Assembly (NCBI RefSeq): GCF_020536995.1
Contig: NC_068364.1
Coordinates: 46,155,981 to 46,219,980 of the forward strand
Direction: 5' to 3'
DNA: 64,000 nucleotides
Source of the DNA: Dreissena polymorpha
Lineage: Eukaryota > Mollusca > Bivalvia > Myida > Dreissenidae
Numbering within the stretch: the first letter of the stretch is position 1; every line of letters starts with the position of its first letter. A program made the translations under genes and the position numbers. Shown piece by piece: positions 48,244 to 59,696 of the stretch. Below the pieces are notes generated by a model that saw nothing but the letters and a program-made list of their open reading frames with translations, searched no databases and was not told the origin of the DNA.

Positions 48244-48619
48244 GTAGGTGTCATAAGGTATCTTATATGTCGATGTACATAAATATCGTATGTGTAGGAG
48301 TAGTACACCATGTTCATGGCAAGCAGTATTATTATAAACTTTTTGTTTAGTATTAATCGGTTAATAAACGAATTAAATTCGATTTAATGTGGCCTTATGT
48401 GTTGACATTTTTCACCACGATTTGCTAATCTTAAACTTGAATGATTAATTTGAGCAGATTGCCATGAATATCTATGTTACCAGACCACACCAATGCAAAT
48501 AGCAACAAGCAGCTCCTCTATTCCGTGAATGCCTGAAATTGTATTCTAATGAACTTAAATGGCATTTAAAATGAAAACAGACAACGTTTTCTTATTAATA
48601 AAACATAGAGCTATTTTTT

Positions 48620-49590
48620 ATGTCCCCCACTATAGTAGTGGGGGACATATTGTTTTTGCCCTGTCTGTTGGTTGGTTGGTCTGTTGGTTTGCGCCAACTT
48701 TAACATTTTGCAATAACTTTTGCTATATTGAAGATAGCAACTTCATATTTGGCATGCATGTGTATCTCATGAAGCTGCACATTTTGAGTGGTGAAAGGTC
48801 AAGGTCATCCTTCAAGGTCAGAGGTCAAATATATGTGGCCAAAATCGCTCATTTTATGAATTCTTTTGCAATATTGAAGATAGCAACTTCATATTTGGCA
48901 TGCATATGTATCTTATGAAGCTGCACATTTTGAGTGGTGAAAGGTCAAGATCATCCATCAAGGTCAGAGGTCAAATATATGTGGCCCAAATCGCTTATTT
49001 TATGAATTCTTTTGCAATATTGAAGATAGCAACTTGATATTTGGCATGCATGTGTATCTCATGGAGCTACATATTTTGAGTGGTGAAAGGTCAAGGTCAT
49101 CCTTCAAGGTCAGAAGTCAAACATATGTGGCCCAAATCGCTTATTTTATGAATTCTTTTGCAATATTGAAGATAGCAACTTGATATTTGGCATGCATATG
49201 TATCTCATGAAGCTGCACATTTTGAGTGGTGAAAGGTCAAGAGCATCCATCAAGGTCAGAGGTCAAATATATGTGGCCCAAATCGCTTATTTTATGAATT
49301 CTTTTGCAATATTGAAGATAGCAACTTGATATTTGGCATGCATGTGTATCTCATGGAGCTGCACATTTTGAGTGGTGAAAGGTCAAGGTCATCCTTCAAG
49401 GTCAAATATATGTGTCAAAATTGCTCATGTAATGTCACTTCTGCAATATTGAAGCTAGCAATTTTATATTTGAAATGCGTGTGTATCTCAAGGATCTGCA
49501 CATTTTGAGTGGTGAAGGGTCAAGGTCAAGGCCATCCTTCAAGGTCAAACGTCATATAGGGGGACATTGTGTTTCACAAACACATCTTGT
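48620..49590. mobile_element. GTCCCCC-ended tandem-repeat element, reverse orientation
   Basis: The left end ATGTCCCCCACTATAGTAG and TGGGGGACATATTG is a snap-back; the right end is TAGGGGGACATTGTGTTTC then ACAAACACATCTTGT. About six monomers of 110-150 bp lie between (TTGAAGATAGCAACTTGATA, TTTTGAGTGGTGAAAGGTCA). It is the same family as 6567-7403, inverted. The open frames at 48559-48918 and 49326-49508 are artefacts. Confidence 0.75.
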
Positions 49591-49616
49591 TCAATCTATA
49601 TTGCTTGGTACACTTA

Positions 49617-51120
49617 CAGTGGATTGAACACTAATCCGGGTCGTTTCGTCCTAATTCCCGTTCGCCCTGGGTCGTTTCGCTCTAATTCCCGTTCGCCCTG
49701 GGTCGTTTCGTCCTAAATCCAGGGTCGATTAGCCCTAGTTTGTATGCATACAGCGATTTACAAAGGATTTATCTTTAGCTTGTCACAAGCTGAATGGGAT
49801 ATTGTTTAATACAGTATTATATTACTTACTAGTATCTTTATTACTGTTTCTTTTGTCTTTTGCTTCAGGTATGTCGTCGTCGATATGAGGCATTACAATG
49901 CTAGAGACGATGTGAATTAAAACAAGCTACACAGTTATTTGTATTTCATATATTTGCATAACTTTAAAGTGATTACAAGAAGGAATACACGCGTCTCAAC
50001 AAAACATTGAATAAAGTGTCGTAGCACACACACACACAATCAGTTTTGTATATTGGCTAATATTTCTCGCACACACACACATCGTACTAAATGACAAACA
50101 TTTTATTTTACTTAAGTTTTTTTTAGTTTTGCTTATTTTAATTTCCATAACATTTTCTCTAGTTTATTTCATGTAAAAGAATTTAAAACAACATAAAACA
50201 ACTGAGCACATACTTCATATTCTATTTAATTTCATCCACAACCTTCTGTCCCCGGGCTAATCAGACCTGTATCACATGTCCGATGTTGATAGCTGTCACA
50301 TAATTCACATGTGATGGCATGTTGGCGAGATGTGACTATCTGATCACACGAAATACACAATTCGTCTGCCATAAGAACGTGTCGAAATATAAATTCATGA
50401 ATGACGATGCCATAGCCAAGTTGCTTTTTATATACTCTTTCGGCTAATATCTTGAGATCAAAAGATGCAAACTGGCTAAAAGTTTATAAAAACAATATAA
50501 CACCTTTATAATATCTTCTGTTAATGTTTCTGTGCTATTAATTAGAAGCCAATTTGCTTTTTATATACACTTTCAGCTAATATATTGAGATCAAATGATG
50601 CAAACTTGCTAAAAGATTATAAAAACAATATAGCGCCTTTAAAATATCTTCTGTTAATTTTTCTGTGCTATTAATTAGACAATCTCTGATCACACGTCTG
50701 CCGATCTAAGTTTGTTTGATAATTGTAATGGTAATTGGTACCGAAATTATTTTAATTTGCAAATCAACGCATCAAACCTCTGCCAAACTAATTAATCGTG
50801 ATACTTACCGGTAGTTTGTAACATTATGTATCAATGTTTCCGTTAATTAATTGCAATTAACATGAAACGGATAGCTCCACAATAATACAATTTGTAATTA
50901 TCAAATAATCTTAATTTCCCATACATGTTAAACAAATACTATTCAGATTAAAACAAATATTTACAAAACCATAATATCATATTAGAAATAAATAAGGGCG
51001 AAACAACCCACTTGTAAAGGCGAAACGACCAAGGTCGAAACTACTCAGGGTGAGCTAGGGCGAAAAGGTTTTAGGGCGAAACGACCTGAGACCATTAAAC
51101 ACCAACACCCTGCCCCACTG
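49617..51120. mobile_element. 1.5-kb element with clustered GGTCGTTTCG motifs at both ends
   Basis: The ends are CAGTGG (49617-49622) and CCACTG (51115-51120). Just inside the left end, GGTCGTTTCGTCCTAATTCC-type units repeat at about 31-bp spacing (from 49641). Just inside the right end the inverted motif AGGGCGAAACGACC occurs several times (50997-51088). A 135-bp segment is tandemly duplicated inside (about 50413-50682). CAGTGG ends and subterminal motif clusters recall hAT elements, but no 8-bp target duplication is visible, and the internal zinc-finger frame points towards MULE-type proteins, so the superfamily is open. Confidence 0.55.
50232..50372 (-). CDS. Small PHD-like zinc-finger frame inside the 49.6-51.1 kb element
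   Basis: A 46-residue frame encodes CISCDQIVTSRQHAITCEL then CDSYQHRTCDTGL. The CXXC, CXXC and HXXC spacing and the QHRTC motif match the small zinc-binding N-terminal module I associate with FLYWCH/MULE-transposase proteins of molluscs and cnidarians (from memory). The frame ends soon after the module with no obvious splice donor, and no transposase domain follows. It is probably the remaining first exon of an element-encoded protein. Confidence 0.4.
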   Translation of the reverse strand: MADELCISCDQIVTSRQHAITCELCDSYQHRTCDTGLISPGTEGCG

Positions 51121-52061
51121 TGTATATTTTTCACACAAACTAGCATTTTTCATTTATCACTATGACAAATTTAAGGTGTTCTCTCTGTTTATTGTTTTTT
51201 TTCGGTATTAAGTTAAACCCCTTTGTGTATATTGATGTTGCTGATATACCATGGCATGCTCTGATCATTTGTGGATGGAATCGGTCCAAACTCCATGAAC
51301 AGGAACAAGGTGCCAACAAAATACCTTGGGCAAAATTTCCTTTCTACCAAGAAAGTAAAGACATGTAAATCTCTAAATTAATAAGGGTAATGAATTTCTG
51401 TTTCAGCCTTTCAACGCGTTTTAAATAATTTATGCATCTCATGCTTTTCATAGTATGTGAAGATAATAACATGTATAATATATGCAATCAAAATTAAATA
51501 TAGACCACACATTTTTTACACAAACTTTGCATTAGAAAATAATGCAAAAAAACAACAACAGTTAAATGTATGCTATATGACACTCGGATCATACATATTT
51601 ATACATGCATGTAGCAATATTATTCAATAACATTTCAAAACATCAAACCCTTATTTCTAGCTTATCACTTAGGCACTTGGTTATTTGAATTTTAGTATGA
51701 AGTACCTCCTGTGTATTTACTATTTAAACTGTGCTGTTATTTGCATTTATTCAGTTTATTTGTTTGTTGTCGTATTTGTATAAAATGTACAGAAACATGC
51801 ATTTATATCTTGCTGTTGCTTTTTTGTATAGGTGTTTGAAAGTGCTGATCAGTCCTGATGATTCTTCAAGTCCACAGAGTTAGAGTCATTCCTGGGATCA
51901 GATTGAATCATTTCATGGGTAACGATATCAATATTTATTGTCTCCAAAATGTCAGGCTATTTATGCTTTAGGGTTTGTCATTTTTGTATGTATAAATGAT
52001 CAATATAATTTTAACTTAACATGCCTTTAGTTCAAAGATTCTTAAGATTAACCATCACTTT
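51121..52061. other. Intergenic AT-rich DNA
   Basis: No gene recognised. The plus-strand frame at 51162-51368 (68 residues) has no motif I know. Confidence 0.35.
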
Positions 52062-52890
52062 TTAGCTCGACTTTTCGAAGAAAAACGAGACTTAAACTAC
52101 TCGCCCCGGCGTCGGCGTTGGTGAAAGTTTTTTATTAAGTCAAATAACTTAAACACTATCAAAGATAATTAACTCAAACTTGGAACTTCTTATTTGGCAA
52201 CAAGACTTTTGTGTAGGTCAAGTTGCATAACTCTGTCAGCATTATGTTTAGAGTTATGCCCCTTTTTATACTAAGAAAACTGAAAAGGTCAATTGTGTTT
52301 AGGTCCACTTTATTCCTAAAGTGTCAAAGCTATTACTTTCATGCTTGCAACACTTACTCATAAGGGGACTGTACAGGCAAAGTTATGTAACTCTGACAGG
52401 CATTTTGACAGAATTATGGCCCCTTTTATGCTTAGAAAATTTGGTTAAGTTTTGTGTTTTGGTCCATTTTACTCCTAAAGTATCATAGCTATTGCTTTCT
52501 GACTTGGAATACTCGCTAACTATCATAAGGGGACTGTACGGGACAAGCTGGTTAACTCTGGTTTGCATTTTGACTTAGTAACTTTGAATATTTTGTGAAA
52601 TTTTGTGTTTAGATGCACTTTATTTCTAAAGTATCAAGGCTATTGCTTTCAAACTTCAAACATTTCTTACTATCATGAGGGTACTGTACCTGGCAAGTTG
52701 AATTTGACCTTGACCTTTGAATGACCTTGAATCTCAAGGTCAAATAAGTAAAATTTGCTTAAATTGCCATAACTTCTTTATTTATGATCAGATTTGAATC
52801 ATACTTTGACAAAAAACACTTACCTGACATACCACAATGGAATCCACCTAAAACATCCCTCACGCCCTTCCCCAGAATATTCCCCTCGCA
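52062..52890. repeat. Repeat element starting AGCTCGACTTTTCGAAGAAA
   Basis: The left end AGCTCGACTTTTCGAAG includes a short palindrome. About four diverged monomers of roughly 160 bp follow (GTTATGCCCCTTTTTATAC at about 52252; TTATGGCCCCTTTTATGC at about 52413; CATAAGGGGACTGTAC). The array closes with a TTGACCTTGACCTTTGAATG segment near 52705. No coding capacity. Confidence 0.6.
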
Positions 52891-52917
52891 AAAAATAAAT
52901 AAATATGTTTATTTCCT

Positions 52918-53080
52918 TTTATGCCCCCGGTAGGGTTGCATATAGCAGTTGAACTGTCCGTCAGTCTGTCCGTCCATCCGAAAACTTAAACATTGGTCAT
53001 AACTTTTGCAATATTGAAAATAGCAACTTTATATTTGGCATGCATGCGAATCTCATGGGGCTGCAATTTTTGCTTGTTTG
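52918..53080. repeat. Single-unit fragment of a TATGCCCCC-type repeat
   Basis: TTATGCCCCCGGTAGGGTTG, CAGTCTGTCCGTCCATCC and ACTTTTGCAATATTGAAAAT match the leading edge and one monomer of the families seen at 6.6 and 48.7 kb. Confidence 0.5.
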
Positions 53081-54370
53081 AATAGCATGGCTACAATATT
53101 TGAGATTGTATGCATTATATGCATGATTTTTGTTCAAAATAATAAAAGAGAATATTTTAATTCATAAGATGAGTATCTGAATACACTGCTAGTGATTAGT
53201 TTTTTTTCTGATATTTTGTTTTATTCGATTGTTGTTCGTTATGAACATATTTTGTATAGACCTCTTTTAATGGCGGTAAAACAGAAACTATATAAGAACG
53301 ATTTGGTATTACTATACCTTTCCCTTTTACAATTATAAAATTGCGGGCTTAAAAATCGTTCAGACACTGTATTTTTGCAAACTCTACATAATTGTTTTAA
53401 TTTGCTGCGATGTAGGATTAATTATATATCACCAAATATTCTCAAATATTCAAATTTAGCATTAAGAACACATCGTGCCCGGCATTTCTAGAATCCAAAG
53501 CCTACTCACTATCACTGCACCGTGAAGGCGTTCAAAATGCCAAGCAGTTAAAACCCTATGGTTGTAAAAACGTGTAGCTGCATCTTCGATGAAAAGCGTT
53601 ACGAACGCTTTATACTTGTTTCGATTGCGATTAATAATTAGCAAAGAAAGAACACCATTTTGTTTTAATATAATGCATGCATTCTCCTTCGAATATATTA
53701 CTGTTTTATTTCGTTTCCCATTCCGTGAGCAGTTCTCCTGGAAGGGATTCATAGCAAGACCCTAAATAAACAATTAAGTTTGTATTTCATTTTTGAATCA
53801 CTGTGAATCGCGTAGAAGATGGGGTCAATAAAGCTTATGAAAGATATAACCATGCTAATTGACGCTTTCGACTTCAATATGAGATTTCAAGTTTTAAGGT
53901 TGAAATAAAGAAAGTAATAACATTCGTAACTTCAAACCAAGCGCATGACGAAAGTCAAAGTTTAGACGGTAAGAAGCCGCCAAAGGTCACATCCCTGAAG
54001 ACATTCATACTGGCACCACTTACCGAATAAACGTATCACAGGTGTTAATGATACAACATATAATTAAATAAACATCCATATGGATATAAACAAAACAAAA
54101 CAACATAATAATACATTTCGAGGGGAATGAACGCGACAAAGCCGAAGTTGATGCTCGCTTCCAAGTACCTAAAAAACAAACTATAAATTATTAAAAGTGT
54201 ATACCCCAGAGACGTACACATGTTCTTAAATAAATGTTACGCTATTTGATTTAGAAGGCGGTCTACACACCTGACAAACATGAGCATATAACGTACTAAT
54301 ACGTCAGAAACAAACACATGCTTGACCTAAATCTTTTTAAAGTGTTCGTTAATATCAACACCGCTGGCAA
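53081..54370. other. Intergenic DNA
   Basis: Nothing recognisable. The minus-strand frame at 53462-53752 (96 residues) has no known motif. Confidence 0.35.
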
Positions 54371-55439
54371 TCAACGACTGTCAGCGTTCTCATATCCCCT
54401 CCAAAAAAGCGCCATCTTAAGCGCCGCTACTGCAGAGTACCCGCATGTGCCCACGGTGATTGAGTCTGTGGTAGATCCAGGGTCAGGGTTTCCGTCGCCG
54501 GCAGCACCATCGTGTATTTTTCGGTGGTTTTCTGAACCAGCGTCTTTCCAGTGTCTACCTTGAGCACGCCGGCTGCAGTGACGGTGAAAAACTCGTTGTT
54601 CTTAGTCTGCTGTTGGTCTTTCCGGCTAGAAAAAAAAACAATATATCAGCCGGAAAACACTGACTCGACTTCCCCACTACACAATACTTGACATCTATGA
54701 TGCATAATTATATTTAATACATGTACATTGACATTAATAATAAAACGTAAATGTAGTACCTTAATCACTTCTGAAGTGACTAATTTAAACTGTGAACATT
54801 GAGCGAAGTATAAAAAATAAGGGCATGGGATATAACTCAGGAACTTGGAAGTGCCTACTGGAGGATCTTATGCAGTGCGATTCTCCTTAATGTATTCTCT
54901 TATCCACCCATGACGTTTGAAGATAAAAGTTAAAACGCTTATTGAGTTCTTTATTTATAAAACCAAATATGAAATGCATCGACGGACATAAAGTGAGCCT
55001 TTAAGGCAACCGCACCACACATGATGTGCTAATTACCTTGACAATAATACAATTGTTTGTCAATATGAGAAACAAACATTGAAATAAAATGACTCAGAAT
55101 GTATAATATATATTATAATAAAGTGTTGATGTCAACAGGATGTGAACAACAAATAAAACCATATTATAAATACAAGTCTTAAGTTCATTTTGAGTATGCA
55201 CGTTTTTAATAAAACGCCTGAATGCCAATGTTTCATACAATATTAAATTGGCGTAGGTACATACAAGTTAAATTGGAAATAATAAATAATGCGTGTTCGC
55301 AAACAAGCATAATGAAATCAAAGAACAAACATAAAGTGTTCTCACATGTAATTGCGTAGGTAACATTTGTGCTGGCTGTATTGTCATTTACGGTGTATGT
55401 CCCAACGGTCGTGTCTGAAACAGTGAGATTATTATTCCG
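54371..55439 (-). pseudogene. Cadherin-domain gene remnant, two exons
   Basis: Cadherin repeats mediate calcium-dependent cell contact. The upstream exon (55346-55439) runs between a CTCCGCAG acceptor and a GTGAG donor and encodes NNNLTVSDTTVGTYTVND then NVTYAIT, the first half of a cadherin repeat. The downstream exon (from 54617, acceptor AAAG; an alternative TAG acceptor at 54625 breaks the frame) encodes NNEFFTVTAAGVLKVDTGKT then TEKYTMVLPAT, the second half. The expected continuation, GNPDPGSTTDSITVGTCGYS, is present but one base out of frame (change of frame at about 54500), with a stop at 54371. More repeats would be expected upstream, but I found none. Probably a pseudogene of a tandem-repeat cadherin-like protein. 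Confidence 0.7.
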
Positions 55440-55499
55440 CTGCGGAGATTGGGTGTTTTGAGACCCAGTAGGTTGTTCGGAAGACACGCAGAGGAAATT

Positions 55500-55960
55500 C
55501 AGTTTTGATTAGTTTAATGTTTATTTTCACGAAGTATTTAGTTTAACAGCTATGATAACAATAGTCCATAGTTCTGACACACAATTAAAATTGTTATGTT
55601 AAAATAACGCTGATATGCGGATACTTGGATAACGGGTGGCACTTCGATAATAGAGAAAAACAAAAGCCACGCGCGAAATTTAAGTTCCTCATTTTTTAAA
55701 GGCATAGCCGTAATATTAGTTTTTGAGACAAGGTACATGTTGAATTTAATAAATGGTATATCATTTTGTATAAGGAAGAATTTCAAGGAAGAAATATAGA
55801 TTATGTTTGCCAAATTATGAGAAAACTCCTTCGGAAAACAGCATAAACTATATGATCAGTGCCTATTTCAACAAAATACACATACTTAGAAATATTGCAA
55901 TTCAGTGTTTGCTATTCCAACATAAAGAGTAATTACTGTGCCCAAAATACTGAAAGTTTG
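55500..55960. other. Intergenic DNA upstream of the cadherin remnant
   Basis: No further cadherin exon could be read. The minus-strand frame at 55550-55813 contains a VPPVIQVSAY segment faintly like a repeat boundary, which I do not regard as evidence. Confidence 0.3.
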
Positions 55961-55971
55961 ATAGTATATAA

Positions 55972-56315
55972 ATATTACATGTCTGACAGGGTGACAGTTA
56001 TTTTTTGTTAACTCGATGAAATACTTCTCCTCGGTTGACAGTTTTTTCCGAAAGTTGAAAAATTTACTGCCAACCTGTCAGACATGTAATATGCATTTTA
56101 GTATACCGAAAAAACTATTCAAAAATGAACAATATGACTCGTATGTTTATAACGGAGATGCAAAACTACTTAATGTGCATGCGCGAATGGGACAGTATAT
56201 AAATATTTCATGTCTGACAGGGTGACGGAACATTTGTAAATTTGAGGAAATACTGTCAGTATTTTTCCAAAAGTTGACAAATTTACTGTCATCCTGTCAG
56301 ACATGTAATATTAAT
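55972..56315. repeat. Two ~110-bp snap-back elements ending TACATGTCTGACAGG
   Basis: The first unit runs from ATTACATGTCTGACAGGGTG (about 55974) to CCTGTCAGACATGTAATA (about 56074-56091). The second runs from TTTCATGTCTGACAGGGTG (about 56206) to TCCTGTCAGACATGTAATA (about 56295-56313). Each could fold into a hairpin with arms of about 18-20 bases. The 120-bp spacer between them has GTGCATGCGCGAATGGGACA, which recurs at about 56890. Confidence 0.75.
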
Positions 56316-56884
56316 TTTATTATACCGAACAAACTATTCAAATTCAAACAGGAACAATTTATATGCACCATGAACAATTTTAATATTAAATAATTGTATT
56401 TAATTTCAGCAATGAACAACCATTAATTAATGTGTTGAGTGGTTCAGATTTTCGGGCCGAGCAAAATAAACTTCGCTTTATTCGGCACCGACCTAGTAAT
56501 CGATTTATCCCATCAATTTTCTTAGTCGTCAATTATTTCTTTAAAAATATATTACCGAACCAGCTTTCCGTATTTTATTTTCATCACTTGATTACGCAAT
56601 TTATGACGTACTCGTGTGACGTCATTTCGGTGACGAAACATTTTTGAACGTGGTGGTTTTTTAACAGTAAAATATTTGTTTAAAGCATCGAACGAATTCA
56701 AAACGTATTTCGGATTGTGTGTTTGTCATGCATAACACCTTAAGAACAGACACTGGACGTGTATATCGTTGTAACTTTATTGTTATTAGCATTGGATTTA
56801 AGTTGCCATTGAGGTAAGCGTGTCGTTCTTCTAAATTGTTTGTTATGACTCCTGTCAAAGTTTAAATAATGGCATTAATTAAAA

Positions 56885-57075
56885 CTGCGTACTGCGCATG
56901 CGCGAATGGGACAGTATTTTTTTTTACCATTCCGCACGTGATTGCTAATGTAGCGGGCGATAGTATTTTTGGACAGTACTTTTTTTCCCGCTGATGGCAC
57001 GTGATTGCTAAGGTAGCGGGCGACAGTATTGTTTTGACAGTAATTTTTTTCCCGCCAGGTCTGACAGTATTTCTA
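56885..57075. repeat. GACAGTA-rich tandem repeat
   Basis: Two units of about 74 bp share CACGTGATTGCTAA and GTAGCGGGCGA, and each is followed by T-rich runs introduced by GACAGTA (56911, 56971, 57020, 57036, 57061). It shares its leading segment with the hairpin elements about 700 bases upstream. Confidence 0.6.
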
Positions 57076-58440
57076 TGTCACGATGTCCTATGTGAGTTAA
57101 GAGCATTGTGAATACACGTGAGGAATAATAATACTCAATGAAATATGTACGAAGATAGAGCATATTTTAATACGAGGCATGTATGATTTTGTAGACACTT
57201 CGATTCTCAATAAAGGGCACTTCGGAAAACGGAGACTCTCAAGAAATTGGGCACTCTGATATCCGAGTTTATCTTCTACTTGAAATGCGTTTATTAATAT
57301 TGTCACTATTCTTACCAAGGTGTTCGCTATTCCAGCAGGTAGATTAATTCCTGTGTTTAACATACTGAAATTTTGATAATGTTCAATGAAATATGAACGA
57401 AGACAGAGCATGTTTTTAAAAGTGGTAAGCATAATGTTGTTGAACACTATGGTAACCGACACGTTACAATCAATATAAGACAAATAAATTGAAATTTCAC
57501 GCTATAATGGTCAGACTTTTATCCCCGAGTCTTAATCGAATGTTGCATGAAATAAAAAATAATGCTCATATTCCAAACGGGATGAGAACAATGAAGCAAA
57601 TGTTCGGTGATTCGTTTTAAATTTACGTCAGTCCAGAAATTGTTAATTATTGCATATTTTCTATGACAGCATTCAACAGCGAATTTTTAATTTCTAGTTC
57701 ACTCAAAATTGTGTATTAGGTATCTGTTAAAAAGTGTCGGGTTATCGGGAAGTTAAAGAAGTGTCCATGAAAATGTGGCATCCGACTCTGTACAATTTGA
57801 AAATTCCTCAAATATATATACAATAGGAACATTAATATTTTTCGCTGATGCTTTTGGCGGAACTATCGGACCTATTACATTTTATGGTATTTCAGAATTG
57901 GTTATTGCAATGAGGCAATTAGACAATATTGAATATAATTCGTGTAAAAGACATTTCCCGTGTATATGTATTAATTATTCTGTATCAAAAACCTGTAGCA
58001 TAATTGTTCTTATCACTCATAATGCTCATTAGCAATGTAAAAACCAATCGGATGCTGTTGAAAGACAACAGTGTCACATACAATCAAAAACAAAACTACA
58101 ACATTTACCTTAACCAGCTCATTAGACGAACTCGTTTTAATTCTATGTGAAGCAAGTATTACAGCTAATTTAAAACATGAAAACAGATTGGGAAAGACTT
58201 TACTTGTCATAAAGAGACATACACCAGTTAGGTTGTTTCTTGCTTTGTTCTTCAGACAAGTAGAATGCTCTACAAAATAAAATCATTGTTTTGTGTGAAG
58301 CCCTTACTATAACCAATTTAAAAAAAAATGATCAAGCTAAACATTTGGCATTATTGACATAATATCTCTTTAAACTAGACGTCTTTGGCTTTATGTGATT
58401 CTATGATTATATCTTTATGTGTGTGCGTCTCCTTTTTGCA
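57076..58440. other. Intergenic DNA, no gene recognised
   Basis: A 35-base motif (CAATGAAATATGTACGAAGA and CAATGAAATATGAACGAAGA) occurs at about 57136 and 57382. The frames at 57097-57483 (minus, 128 residues) and 57775-58032 (plus, 85 residues) have no recognisable domains and atypical composition; I do not call them. Confidence 0.35.
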
Positions 58441-58445
58441 AGCAG

Positions 58446-58545
58446 AATACTAGAGCTGTTACAATTCACCAATCATTCGATTTGATTCGATTTCGAAACC
58501 AAATGGTCCGATTCGATTATTTTCGATTCGATTCAAATAAACTAT
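58446..58545. repeat. ATTCGATT-rich stretch, possible transposon end
   Basis: AGAGCTGTTACAATTCACC is followed by four or more ATTCGATT units. This style is common at the ends of hAT-type elements, but I could not find the partner end, so the assignment is weak. Confidence 0.3.
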
Positions 58546-58878
58546 TTGCTGCTTATTTTGCAAACTATTTCATGTTTGGTTTGTCCAGAGCGTGAATTTA
58601 TATGTTTGGTATTTGTTATTAACTTATTATGTGGTACATTTAAAGTGTTTAATTTTTTAATAAAATTTAAAAACGCACCATTGTTTTATAAGTAACAAAT
58701 TTATCAAACAAAACGTCATGTTGAGTTATTGTTAAATACCATAAAGTGCACAATGTATCACATGTGTTTAAAATAACAAAACAACAATAAAAAAATGTAA
58801 GTAGTCAGAAGTCAACATCCATTTGACTTCTTAACAGAATGCGCACAGATTAGTAAACAAACCATATGGGTAACTTAC

Positions 58879-59053
58879 GTCAACAACACACGTTTTGCAA
58901 GTTGCCTTTGCATCAGAACCTTCGCGAAACCCGAAATGTTCCCATACTTTTTTGTTTTAATTTTGACGGTGCGTCTTTCGGCGTGGTTGAAGAAGCAATT
59001 TTACCGGATGATGTATTGCTCAGCATGTTATTCATGCATTCATTGGGTGCCAT
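58879..59053 (-). pseudogene. BED zinc-finger exon (ZBED or hAT transposase type)
   Basis: BED fingers bind DNA in hAT transposases and their domesticated ZBED relatives. From 58947 down, one frame reads VWEHFGFREGSDAKATCKTC, the first half of a BED finger (aromatic WxxF and the CXXC pair), ending VVD at a GTAAGT donor (58878). The frame before it starts at ATG 59053 and reads KDAPSKLKQK, the basic Ser/Thr-rich run usual before a BED finger, but it differs by one base at a six-A run (about 58948-58953). The shift is either real decay or an assembly error. The HXXXH half would be in the next exon, which I could not find. Confidence 0.6.
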
Positions 59054-59690
59054 ATTGGCTATTGACTAATCACAATATGTAGGTCACAATATACCAAAAG
59101 ATTTCCTTAACAAATTCAATGTAAAACCGACAACTTCAACGAAAAATAAAGTCAAGCTTTTGCGCGTAGACACCCCCATACTCATACCTTTTCTTAAAGA
59201 GCACGCCAAGCCGAATGGATTTACACAATAAAAAAGATAGGTCATCCTGTATGTAAGAAAGAACTCGACGCGAATCAACGGTCGCTGTTTTAAGGCCACC
59301 TTTTTACCGGCTGATCTCCAGTTGATCCGCCATCTGTCAAAATCTCATGTAGTCTCCAACCTATAAGCAAAACACTGAATTTGTAGTATACAACAATGTT
59401 TTCCCTACCACATGCACACAGAAATATTCAAAAATAAAATCATGGCAAGTGCCCATACAGAGAATTGTGTCTTCAAATAAATGACGTTCCATTCTTAAGA
59501 GGGTATAGCATTGAACACAAAAATGATTTAGTATATTGTAACCTAAAGGAGAACAAGGGACAAAATTGTCACAAAACCAGGTTTTCATTGTTAAAAAAAA
59601 TCTGATAAAGGGAGAAAACTCAAACTGAACTTTTGAAATGAACAAACAAAATTAACCCCCTTTGTAAGTTTGATTTTTAAAAAAATCTAT
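59054..59690. other. Region upstream of the BED exon
   Basis: A minus-strand ATG followed by a GT donor (59308-59333, encoding MADQLEIS) could be a first coding exon, but its phase does not join the BED exon. AACCAGGTTTTC at 59576 resembles the end of the repeat at 60.2 kb. Nothing else is recognisable. Confidence 0.3.
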
Positions 59691-59696
59691 TTTTAG

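Noticed and set aside
57097-57483. 128-residue minus-strand gene
   Set aside because: No domain, no splice context and atypical composition; it contains part of a locally repeated motif.
58446-58545. hAT element containing the BED exon
   Set aside because: The second end could not be found on either side of the exon.
59308-59333. First coding exon MADQLEIS before GTAAAA on the minus strand
   Set aside because: Joining it to the BED exon gives immediate stops; no other partner was found.
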